64,000 nt of DNA, taken from positions 1-64,000 of the forward strand of contig CAZTDY010000006.1 of assembly GCA_964612295.1 (NCBI GenBank), read 5' to 3'. The position numbers and the translations under genes are program-made. Positions 1 to 7,475 of the stretch are shown in pieces. Under the pieces are notes generated by a model. It worked only from the letters and a program-made list of their open reading frames with translations, searched no databases and was not told where the DNA came from. Each line of letters starts with the position of its first letter. The stretch's first letter is position 1. The DNA comes from CAYQJL01 sp964612295. Its GTDB lineage: Bacteria; Eisenbacteria; RBG-16-71-46; CAIMUX01; WJJG01.

Positions 1-50
1 CAGGACAGAATCATAGAAGAGGGGGGCAGATCGAATCTCCGAGCCACAAC

Positions 51-818
51 CTAAGCGTTACGTTCCGGTGCAATGATGCAGCGGCCGTCGGCGGCTAGGG
101 CGACTCGCTCCCAGGGCGCGTCTAGTTCCAACTCGCTGAGGCCGGCTTCGCTGTAGGTTCTGGTGACCTGTCTTTCGTAGTAACGTTTGATCTCTGCCCC
201 GTCGTTTTCACAGGAGGCGAGGAAGTAGGCCTGCACCGAGCTTCCGTCGTTATCGTAGGTGATGTCGATCCCCCCCAGGACAATCCGGCTCCCACAGGAG
301 AGCCCGCGCAGCAGGACGCCGAAGTTCCCTTCGCTCCCGCCGAAGACGAAGCTCCCGGCGGGGGTGCCATCCGGCTGAACCGTGATCACCTTCCCGGGGA
401 ACGACTGGATGGCGCCCAGCCTACCGTCGGGCAGGAAGAAGATGTCGGCCGGATAACGCATCTCGCCGGGGCCGTCGCCCTCTCGCATGATGGTTCTCAG
501 ATGATCGCCGGTTGGCGAGAACAGGAGCACTTGCGACAGCTGGCTGTCCAAGACATAGAGCGTCCCTTCATCATCCGTGATGATCCGGGTCACCGCACCA
601 AAGAGAACCTCATCCTCTTCACCGCCCCGGCGCCATATCTCCACCGCGGGAAGGGTGCGAAGTCCACCCGGCGGCTCGGCCGCGTTGTGAACGTGCGGGG
701 TCGTCGTATTCTCTGCGTTTGCGGGTCCGCCTGCCGCAACAAACCAGACCATGACGACGAGCAAACCGAGGGGAATGAACCCAGCGCCCGAGCGTCCTGC
801 GCGTGCTGTGATCTTCAT
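51..818 (-). CDS. Secreted 6-bladed beta-propeller-like protein, possibly truncated
   Basis: The 255-residue product starts with a signal peptide (hydrophobic stretch about residues 14-29, AxA-like end ANA near 35). It continues with propeller-type strands such as GTLYVLDSQLSQVLLFSPTG, the GEGPGE-like REGDGPGEM turn and FLPDGRLG, as in NHL/6-bladed propeller proteins of FCB bacteria. ATG 818 has an AGAGGA ribosome site. It is the third gene of the operon with the membrane protein and winged-helix regulator upstream (36-bp gap). Family members usually run to about 350-400 residues, so this one is short. After the stop, the neighbouring frame stays open to the window edge and reads TLRLWLGDS, which fits a propeller strand, so a frameshift near 51-62 is possible. 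Function unknown. Confidence 0.7.
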   Translation of the reverse strand: MKITARAGRSGAGFIPLGLLVVMVWFVAAGGPANAENTTTPHVHNAAEPPGGLRTLPAVEIWRRGGEEDEVLFGAVTRIITDDEGTLYVLDSQLSQVLLFSPTGDHLRTIMREGDGPGEMRYPADIFFLPDGRLGAIQSFPGKVITVQPDGTPAGSFVFGGSEGNFGVLLRGLSCGSRIVLGGIDITYDNDGSSVQAYFLASCENDGAEIKRYYERQVTRTYSEAGLSELELDAPWERVALAADGRCIIAPERNA

Positions 819-854
819 CTTTCAGATCCTCTCGGTATGGGCCCCGACCGGCGC

Positions 855-1181
855 TCAACCGTCTCCCTCAATGATGCGCCTTAGGGCTTCCAGATGTTTT
901 GACAACGTCTTTTGGCCTTTGGTTGTAAGCCGGTACCAGCTGACCGGCTTTCTCTCTTTGAACTCCTTGCGCACTTTGATGAACCCCTCGTCCTCGAGCT
1001 TGCGTAACTGGGCGCCGAGATTCCCATCGGTCTCTTCCAGGAGTTCCTTGAAACGGCTGAACGAGAGTTCCCCGTGACGGGACAACAGAACACACACTCC
1101 CAGGCGGCTGCGGTGCGAGAGCAGCTTGCTGAAGCCCTCCAGATCCGGCCAGGCGTCGCCTTTACCCTTACTTCTCGCCAT
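855..1181 (-). CDS. Winged-helix transcriptional regulator (HTH_34/MarR-like)
   Basis: A 108-residue winged-helix protein. The order LEGFSKLLSHRSRLGVCVLL, then FSRFKELLEETDGNLGAQLRKLEDEGFIKV, then WYRLTTKGQKTL matches the small PF13601-type transcriptional regulators (helix 1, recognition helix, beta wing with LTxxG). The ATG at 1181 (MARSKGKG) is chosen over a longer frame. It overlaps the upstream membrane-protein gene by 14 bp, which suggests translational coupling, and the longer N-terminus is low-complexity read-through of that gene. Regulators of this kind usually repress their own operon. The symmetrical site at 1755-1780 is the obvious candidate operator. Confidence 0.85.
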   Translation of the reverse strand: MARSKGKGDAWPDLEGFSKLLSHRSRLGVCVLLSRHGELSFSRFKELLEETDGNLGAQLRKLEDEGFIKVRKEFKERKPVSWYRLTTKGQKTLSKHLEALRRIIEGDG

Positions 1182-1728
1182 GCGTGCGATCCCTGGTGAC
1201 GATCCGCAGGATGAGGGCCAGTGCCAGCAGAAGCCCGAGCCCTGTCCAGGCGTAACGAGAGACGAAGAGGGTGACCACAAAACCAAGTGCCATGCAGGAG
1301 CCGAGCCAGAGAAAGAAGCGGTCGAAATGCACTCCGGCGCACCACCAGCCGAAGGCGATGATCAACAATATCACCTGGCTGAGAGAGTCCGTCGGGATGC
1401 GGCCGGTCGAGGCCAACAAAACTGCGAGGAAGGTGAAGACCAACATCCCACCCCAGTGAAGGGCGTGCCGGATGCCGAGTTCCCTGCTCATCTGTCCTCT
1501 TTGACTGCCGTAGCGATGACCAATCCAGCCACTGGCAATACCACCCAGCGGGCCCATGATCATCCAGTAGAGGGAGAGCGTTCGCGGCGAGAAATCCACC
1601 AGGGCGAAACCGACCGCCACGATCACCGCCCACAGAAGGTAGATCGCCGATGGAAAGGGTCTCCGGTCCGAGCGATCGACGATGTCCTTGATGTAGTCCA
1701 GGTCGGAGACGCTGGTTCTGTCAGTCAT
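1168..1728 (-). CDS. Small polytopic membrane protein co-transcribed with winged-helix regulator
   Basis: A 186-residue protein. It has a hydrophilic N-terminus (MTDRTSVSDLDYIKDIVDRSDRR) followed by about five hydrophobic helices (around residues 25-45, 50-65, 92-108, 115-135, 140-175). ATG 1728 has a strong AAAGGAG site. This architecture, a short cytoplasmic N-terminus and 4-6 helices directly upstream of an HTH_34 regulator, recurs in many bacteria, but I know of no assigned function. It is the first gene of the operon and lies directly behind the double palindrome. Confidence 0.8.
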   Translation of the reverse strand: MTDRTSVSDLDYIKDIVDRSDRRPFPSAIYLLWAVIVAVGFALVDFSPRTLSLYWMIMGPLGGIASGWIGHRYGSQRGQMSRELGIRHALHWGGMLVFTFLAVLLASTGRIPTDSLSQVILLIIAFGWWCAGVHFDRFFLWLGSCMALGFVVTLFVSRYAWTGLGLLLALALILRIVTRDRTHGEK

Positions 1729-1754
1729 GGTAGACTCCTTTGAGATTGCCTTGT

Positions 1755-1780
1755 TTAGAGTACTCTAAATATTAGAGTAA
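1755..1780. promoter_or_regulatory. Double palindromic operator candidate
   Basis: Two perfect overlapping inverted repeats lie 27 bp upstream of the minus-strand operon. One is TTAGAGT/ACTCTAA at 1755-1768 with no spacer. The other is TACTCTAA, ATA, TTAGAGTA at 1761-1779. The TTAGAGTA half-site thus occurs three times in alternating orientation. The site is much more AT-rich than its surroundings and lies where a promoter for the 1728-51 operon should be, so autoregulation by the winged-helix protein is a reasonable inference. Confidence 0.65.
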
Positions 1781-1906
1781 CATAGACAATCTGTCAAGAA
1801 GAAGTGTGGGGGAGAGCGGGCGAATGGAGTGCTTTTATTGAGAGGCGATTCTCCACGTGACCTAGGGGATGGCGGTTTTCGCCATCATTGAACAGAGGGA
1901 ACGGGA

Positions 1907-3460
1907 ATGAAGACACTTTTCTGGATGTCCGTTGCCGCGGCAGTTGTCCTTTCCTGGATGGCCTGTCCCCCCGCTGCTTGCACGAGTGGGGACGGCCCGC
2001 TGGGGGAATGGCCCGACTTCGAGCCGATCGGATTCATCACGGCGCCCCATCCCGACTACCCCCAATACCAGACGCACCTCTACGGCGATTGGGGAGGCAT
2101 TGTGGGCGAGGAGTTCATCTTCCTACAGGATGGGATGATCAAGCTGCTCTACCATAGCTACCATGCGACCTACCTGACCGAGCGCCTGCACGAATTGGAG
2201 TGCCTGGACAACTGGGCCCTCGGATACGATGCGGAAACCAAGATCAAGTTCACCCCTCTGGCGCAGCCGGGCGGGCCCTACCCCGGACCGGCCTGGGAAC
2301 ACACCGATACCCCCGCGTACATAGAGCATCCCATTTCGGGTGAACATCTCATCTACAACACCGTGCGACCCGGGACGAAGTACCTTCACCCCGAATGGGA
2401 CGGTCTCCCGGGGCACGAGACTGCGATCCAGGTGGCGACCAGCGATTCCGCCCCGGCCATCGGCGTTCCCTACGAGCAGACCTATGAGAACATGTTGGTC
2501 GCTGAGTTCTGGTGGGAACAGGGCTGGAACAACAACGGGGTCATCAAGGGCGGGCTGTCCGAGCCGACCCCGGTCTGGGTTCCACATCTCGGTCCGAAGG
2601 GAGCGGTGAGGCTCTTCTATCGCGGATTGCACGGATCTCCCAGTTCCTACTGGAACTGGCGGATCTCCTATGCCGATAGTTATGACGGCAAGACCGAGTG
2701 GGTCAAGAACGAGACGCCGACCTTCGATCCCTCGGATCCCGGCAATCCCGCCTACCGCTGGACGCAGCCGCCGCCGGAAGGTTACGGCTTCCGCGGATCC
2801 TGGCAGGCCCACTGCACAGGGGATGAGCGGGCCGACGGTGTACACATGATTCTGTGCGTCTCAAACCAGAACTACGCGTTGGGTGGACGGGCGGCCTACT
2901 ACTGGTCGCCGGATTGGGGTGACACCTGGATCGGTCACCCGGACAATCCGATCATTGTGGCGGGGACTCATCCCCTGGGCGTCCCGGAAACCGGATTCCA
3001 GCGTACGCCCACGCTTCTCATCGACGAGGAGTTCGACCGGTACATCATCGCCCACAATGCAGGACACGACGTGAGCGAACCTGCGCGGCGGCACACCCAT
3101 CTCGCCGTGGCCAGTCGACCGGAACTCGACCCGTCGGACGCCGGGTCGCGGGAAGACGCCGCTGACGCGCTTCGCCTGTGGACACTCGATCCGAATCCGA
3201 GCGCTGACGGATCCGTGCATCTGCAGTTCGAGTTGCCGTCATCCGGCCCGGTTCGGCTTCAGGTGTTTGCCGTGGACGGCCGTCTGGTGCGGGACCTGGT
3301 CGATGCAGACCTTCCGGCGGGGCGGCACGCGGTCGTCTGGGACAAGATCACAAACGACGGCACGCGAGTGCATCCCGGAGTCTACCTTGCCCGCGGCGCC
3401 TACGAGTCGAGGCGTTTCCGCATCCCCGATGCCACCTGCCGCATTGTGGTGCTCGAGTAG
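1907..3460 (+). CDS. Secreted protein with C-terminal FlgD-Ig-like domain
   Basis: 517 residues. A signal peptide (hydrophobic core about residues 4-25) is followed by a large domain of about 380 residues rich in W, Y and D (for example YHSYHATYLTERLHELEC, YWSPDWGDTW, RTPTLLIDEEFDRYIIAHNAGHD), which looks like a BNR/glycosidase-type five- or six-bladed propeller. I cannot name its family. The last about 85 residues form a FlgD-Ig domain: LDPNPSADGSV, VRLQVFAVDGRLVRDL, VVWD, G..VHPGVYLAR. This tail is commonly found on exported proteins of FCB-type bacteria. ATG 1907 follows GAGGGA. It stands alone, with the M16 pair converging from the other side. Confidence 0.75.
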   Translation: MKTLFWMSVAAAVVLSWMACPPAACTSGDGPLGEWPDFEPIGFITAPHPDYPQYQTHLYGDWGGIVGEEFIFLQDGMIKLLYHSYHATYLTERLHELECLDNWALGYDAETKIKFTPLAQPGGPYPGPAWEHTDTPAYIEHPISGEHLIYNTVRPGTKYLHPEWDGLPGHETAIQVATSDSAPAIGVPYEQTYENMLVAEFWWEQGWNNNGVIKGGLSEPTPVWVPHLGPKGAVRLFYRGLHGSPSSYWNWRISYADSYDGKTEWVKNETPTFDPSDPGNPAYRWTQPPPEGYGFRGSWQAHCTGDERADGVHMILCVSNQNYALGGRAAYYWSPDWGDTWIGHPDNPIIVAGTHPLGVPETGFQRTPTLLIDEEFDRYIIAHNAGHDVSEPARRHTHLAVASRPELDPSDAGSREDAADALRLWTLDPNPSADGSVHLQFELPSSGPVRLQVFAVDGRLVRDLVDADLPAGRHAVVWDKITNDGTRVHPGVYLARGAYESRRFRIPDATCRIVVLE

Positions 3461-3478
3461 TGCGACCGGTCCGCTGCC

Positions 3479-5002
3479 CTACTTGATCGCGAGACTGATC
3501 GGATCCCGCAAGGGGAGAATCGTCACTTCCCCGAAGTCTTCGAGCTTGTCATCGTGCTTCTCGGACCCCTGACCAACCGCCTCCGGATCGCCGACGACCA
3601 GGTAGATCAACTTGTCCGGGTGCAGATACTTCTGCGCGACCTCTAACACATCGCCTGGTGTGACCGCTTCGACGTTGCGTTTGAAGTTCTTCCAGTAGTC
3701 GTCCGGCCGACTCGTGAAGTCGTCGCTTGCGAACGTTCCCACGATGCTGGTCTTGCTCCCGAACGGATTCACCAGACCGCTGATGAGGCTTGCTCTTGAA
3801 ATTTCGAGCGTCTCTTCCGTGCACGTCTCGGTCCGGATTCGGTTGATTTCCTCGACGATCAGACCTGTTCCGAAAGCCACCGTTGCATGCTTCGTCTGAA
3901 ACCAGGCTTCGAATGTGCCCGGATACTCCACCCTGCGCACGAACCGGCTCCCCGTGCTGTAGGCGAGGCCCTCGTCCGAACGAACACGCCGCGTGATGCG
4001 CGAGGTGAAGCCGCCTCCGCCGAGAATGTCGTTCATGACGCGGAGCGCATACTGGTCGGGGATGTCGCGTTTGACCCCCTGATGTCCGACCCGGACCCGC
4101 GATTGATTGACCTCCTCTTTGCCGATCAGATACACGCCCGGTTCGGGCTCGTCGATCTGATCGGGAAGGGTGGGAATCTCCGAAGGGGGATGGGGCCAAT
4201 CGGCCAGGAAGGCATTCAGTTTCTCCAACACGTCCTTCGTCTTGAACTCCCCCGCCACAGCCAGAGTGAAGTTCTGGGGGAAGAAGTAGGTTTCATGGAA
4301 GGCCTTGAGATCTGCTTGCGTGATCGACCCGACAGACTCGCCGGTGCGGCGGAACTGACGGGTGAAAGGATGATCTCCATAGAGCAGGAATGCCCATTCG
4401 CGCGACTCGATGCTCGAGGTGGACGCGTTGCGCTGTTCCAGTTCGGAGAGCACGTCCGCCTTATGCTGGTCGAGAGTGGCCTGATCGAAAGCCGGCGTCG
4501 TCAGGATCTTGCGGAGGATGTCCAGGCCTTCATCCATGTCCTTGGACAGACAGAACAGCGAGACACGCCCTTGGGCAGGGCTCATGTTCACCGACGCCGA
4601 CCCTGCCAGATAGGCCAGCCTCTCATCGATCTCGCTGGCGGTCATGTCGGCGGTCCCGCCGTTGCGCATGAGGTAGGCCGTCATCTCCGCCAGACCCGCC
4701 TTGTCCTGGGGCTCGAAAGCGGATCCTGCGCGGACGAGAATCGTCAGATCGAAGGTCGGCACCTCGGCGTTCTCGGCGATGTAGACGGTCGCGCCGCAGT
4801 CGAGCTGGTGGCGGTAGTCAGCCGGGTCTGGAGGCGTGAACTCCATCTCAGGGAAGGTCAACTCATCCGGGTGCTTCGCGATGTCCCCCGCCCGTGCCGT
4901 GATCGGAAACCCGGTCAAGAAGGTCAGCGCTCCGAGAAGGACTCCGAACGCAATCATCGTTCTTGCGCAAGAGTTATTGGAATACATCACTCGGTTCCTC
5001 AT
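3479..5002 (-). CDS. M16 family peptidase-like, non-catalytic (R/Y) subunit
   Basis: 507 residues with a signal peptide (about residues 14-38) and two M16 half-domains. The zinc motif HxxEH is absent: at the equivalent place the sequence reads GLAEMTAYLMRNGG. The C-terminal half keeps the substrate-binding Arg/Tyr motif (RRVRSDEGLAYSTGS). In known two-subunit M16B proteases one chain supplies the zinc site and the other the R/Y pair, so this should be the partner of the gene just upstream (gap 27 bp). I chose ATG 5002 because GAGGG lies 8 bp before it; the earlier ATG at 5020 has no ribosome site. Probably periplasmic. Confidence 0.9.
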   Translation of the reverse strand: MRNRVMYSNNSCARTMIAFGVLLGALTFLTGFPITARAGDIAKHPDELTFPEMEFTPPDPADYRHQLDCGATVYIAENAEVPTFDLTILVRAGSAFEPQDKAGLAEMTAYLMRNGGTADMTASEIDERLAYLAGSASVNMSPAQGRVSLFCLSKDMDEGLDILRKILTTPAFDQATLDQHKADVLSELEQRNASTSSIESREWAFLLYGDHPFTRQFRRTGESVGSITQADLKAFHETYFFPQNFTLAVAGEFKTKDVLEKLNAFLADWPHPPSEIPTLPDQIDEPEPGVYLIGKEEVNQSRVRVGHQGVKRDIPDQYALRVMNDILGGGGFTSRITRRVRSDEGLAYSTGSRFVRRVEYPGTFEAWFQTKHATVAFGTGLIVEEINRIRTETCTEETLEISRASLISGLVNPFGSKTSIVGTFASDDFTSRPDDYWKNFKRNVEAVTPGDVLEVAQKYLHPDKLIYLVVGDPEAVGQGSEKHDDKLEDFGEVTILPLRDPISLAIK

Positions 5003-5029
5003 CTTCGTTTCCCTCACCATGCAGCAGGA

Positions 5030-6820
5030 CTACTTGTCGGTCGCTTTCAGTGATTCAAGGTGCTCGGCGGCGATGTGGAGCATCTTCTCCATCTGCTCCT
5101 TGCGCTCGGGGTCTTCCACCTGTTCGAGACCCATGGAGACCATGCTGATCATCTGCTGTAGCTGAGCGGGGTCTTTCATCGACTTGATCCGTTCAACCAT
5201 TTGCGTGAAGCGAGCATCCTCTCCCTTGCTCTCCTCGCTGACCGCGCCTGCCTTCGGATTGATGTTGAGGATGCTGCGCTGATCGTCGACAAAGTACTGA
5301 TTGGCCACGCGGCTGATGTCATCTGCGGTCACCTGCTGGCGCATGTCGGGTCCGCTGTTGACCTCCGACCAATCACCCATGGCGGCGTTTGGCGCCAGCA
5401 TGAAGAGGATTCCCAGACCGGACATCATGTCCATGAAGCGGATATTACGAACCTGCATCTGGTTCTTCACCTTTTGCAGCTCATGCTCGGAGACCGGGCT
5501 CATCTTCAGCTCGGTCAGGACCTCGTAGATCGCCTCTTCCAGGTCCTCCGATCGCGCGTCGGAAACGCCTTCCGCAGAGACCTGGAAAGCCCCCGCGTAC
5601 TTCCGGGAGTCCTGGCTGGCGCTGACGGCCAGGTTTTCCGCCCCCGGCATCATTCTCCGGCGGCCGGCCACCGAACCTTTCGCGATTCCCTTCTCTTCAA
5701 CCAGCTTCTTGTAGAGCCGCCCGGTTTTGCCGCTCATGATTCCCGCGAGAACCTCGAGCGCGTAGCTGTCCTTGTGCTTCCAGGGCGCGGTGTGGTACCA
5801 GACTTCCACCTGCGGGCTCGTCTCTGCCTCGGCGGTGAGGCGCTTCGCGCCGTACTGTTTCTCTTCCAGGGTGACGACGTCCGGCGGATCGACCTTGCCT
5901 CTCGGCAACCGGCCGAAGTACTTGCGGACCATCTTCATCGTCTTGTCCGCGTCCAGGTCGCCCACCATGATCAAGGAGAGATTATTCGGAGCGTAGTAGG
6001 TATCGTAGTACTCCTGGGCCTGTTCCCGGGTGATGCTGTAGAGGTCGGAAGGCCAACCGAGTACCTCCCAGTGATAGGAAGAGGATTTCCAGAACATGGC
6101 CTGGAACTCCTCCTCGATCAATCCGGTGGGCGTTGACTCCAGAGTCAGCCGCCGTTCCTCATTCACCACATCCCGCTCCGAGTAGAACTCCCGGAAGACA
6201 GGATTCAGGAAACGGTCCGACTCCATCCACGTGAACAGCTCGAGCTTGTTCTTGGGGAGGCGCACGAGATACATGGTGAAGTCGTTCGAGGTCATCGCAT
6301 TGAGAAATGACCCGCCGTTCTTGGTATAGATCTCATCGAGCTGGTCTTTGATGATCAGCTCGCGCTGCTCTTCGATCAGCTGATCGAACTTCACCTCGAG
6401 TTCGCGATAGCGATCGGTCTTCGATTCCGGGGCGAGCATGTCATCGATCTCTCCCCGGCGGAGGCGCTCCCGCATGATGCGCTCTTCTTCGCGCATGAGA
6501 CCCCGGAGCGCATCGAGCTCTTCCATGATGGCCAGATCACGATCGATGTCTTTGGTGCCGATCGTCGTGGTCCCCTTGAACATCATGTGTTCGAAGAGGT
6601 GGGAGATTCCCGTGATTCCGGTGATCTCGTTGGCCGACCCGACCCGCGCCGCAATGGCGGCCATGAAGGTGGGCGTCTCATGCCGTTCGACGATGAGAAC
6701 CTGCATCCCATTGTCGAGCCAGTACTCCTTGGCTTCGATCGTCTGGGCGGTGGCGGGTGCTGCGGTGGCGATCAGAAGAACCGCACCGAGCATCAAGGCA
6801 AGCAAGCGACAGTTGCTCAT
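5030..6820 (-). CDS. M16 family zinc peptidase, catalytic subunit
   Basis: 596 residues. The signal peptide ends near ATAQ (26). The zinc site is HLFEH at residues 74-78 within the usual GISHLFEHMMFKGT context. An Arg/Glu-rich insertion predicted to be coiled coil (about residues 100-170) separates the motif from the rest of the N-terminal domain. The C-terminal M16_C domain has SGKTGRLYKKLVEEKGIA but lacks the R...Y pair, so it complements the non-catalytic partner downstream. ATG 6820 follows GGAGAGG; the longer frame has no such site. The acidic, helical C-terminus (about the last 90 residues) is an extra feature not typical of short M16B proteins. Confidence 0.92.
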   Translation of the reverse strand: MSNCRLLALMLGAVLLIATAAPATAQTIEAKEYWLDNGMQVLIVERHETPTFMAAIAARVGSANEITGITGISHLFEHMMFKGTTTIGTKDIDRDLAIMEELDALRGLMREEERIMRERLRRGEIDDMLAPESKTDRYRELEVKFDQLIEEQRELIIKDQLDEIYTKNGGSFLNAMTSNDFTMYLVRLPKNKLELFTWMESDRFLNPVFREFYSERDVVNEERRLTLESTPTGLIEEEFQAMFWKSSSYHWEVLGWPSDLYSITREQAQEYYDTYYAPNNLSLIMVGDLDADKTMKMVRKYFGRLPRGKVDPPDVVTLEEKQYGAKRLTAEAETSPQVEVWYHTAPWKHKDSYALEVLAGIMSGKTGRLYKKLVEEKGIAKGSVAGRRRMMPGAENLAVSASQDSRKYAGAFQVSAEGVSDARSEDLEEAIYEVLTELKMSPVSEHELQKVKNQMQVRNIRFMDMMSGLGILFMLAPNAAMGDWSEVNSGPDMRQQVTADDISRVANQYFVDDQRSILNINPKAGAVSEESKGEDARFTQMVERIKSMKDPAQLQQMISMVSMGLEQVEDPERKEQMEKMLHIAAEHLESLKATDK

Positions 6821-6935
6821 ATGCCTCTCCTTCCAATGTGCGCGGACCGTGAGAATGAAGACGAACTTGCGGACGAGTGTACACGGGCGATGGGGAGATG
6901 AACAGCGGAATGACACGTGACACGCCGGGCCGGCT

Positions 6936-7475
6936 CTAGGTCACCCTCTCGCCTCCTACCTGGATTCCCTCGTCGTCGGGACGGAGGGCCAACGCGGCAG
7001 CGGCGGTAAAGATCGCGGTGATGGGGACGACCCCGAGCGGCCGCCCATTCTCGACGACCGGAACAAACTCCATGCGCTGTTCGCAGGCGTGCTTGATCAT
7101 CAGCGCAAGACCATCGTCGGGAGCGACTACTGGAAGCTCGGGGGCAAGAACCTCGCGCACCTTCAGAAGTGCGCATCTTTTTGAAGCTGTCAGAAGCTCA
7201 TCGTACCAGCGCTCTTCGTCGCTGACCGGTGAGCCCTCTGGGACCGAACCTCCGAGCAGGTGTTTGAGAAGGAGGCGGGCGGTCAGGATTCCAGCGTAGC
7301 GGCCATCCTCTTCAACCACGAGCAGCGCGTTGGGCTTTGCCGAATCCGACTGAAGCGCGATCAACTGGCGGCGAGCTTCATCCAGGCTGAGGTCGGCCCC
7401 GATCGAGGGAACCTCCTCGAGCATGATCTGGGAGGCGACGAGCCTTCCAGGCTGGGTGCTCTGTTCGTCAGTCAT
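6936..7475 (-). CDS. CBS-domain pair protein coupled to the SulP transporter
   Basis: 179 residues made almost wholly of two CBS motifs: LVASQIMLEEVPSIGADLSLDEA...ALLVVEEDGRYAGILTARLLL, then VREVLAPELPVVAPDDGLALMIKHACEQRMEFVPVVENGRPLGVVPITAIF. CBS pairs bind adenosyl nucleotides and tune transporters and enzymes. The start ATGACTGA overlaps the stop of the SulP gene by 8 bp, with GAGTGAGG upstream, so the two are translated together. The upstream SulP protein carries its own divergent CBS-like C-terminus, suggesting this small protein regulates the same transporter. Confidence 0.88.
   Translation of the reverse strand: MTDEQSTQPGRLVASQIMLEEVPSIGADLSLDEARRQLIALQSDSAKPNALLVVEEDGRYAGILTARLLLKHLLGGSVPEGSPVSDEERWYDELLTASKRCALLKVREVLAPELPVVAPDDGLALMIKHACEQRMEFVPVVENGRPLGVVPITAIFTAAAALALRPDDEGIQVGGERVT

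Noticed and set aside
3887..5053. 388-codon open frame on the plus strand
   Set aside because: Antisense to the M16 partner gene, whose conserved motifs fix the coding strand.
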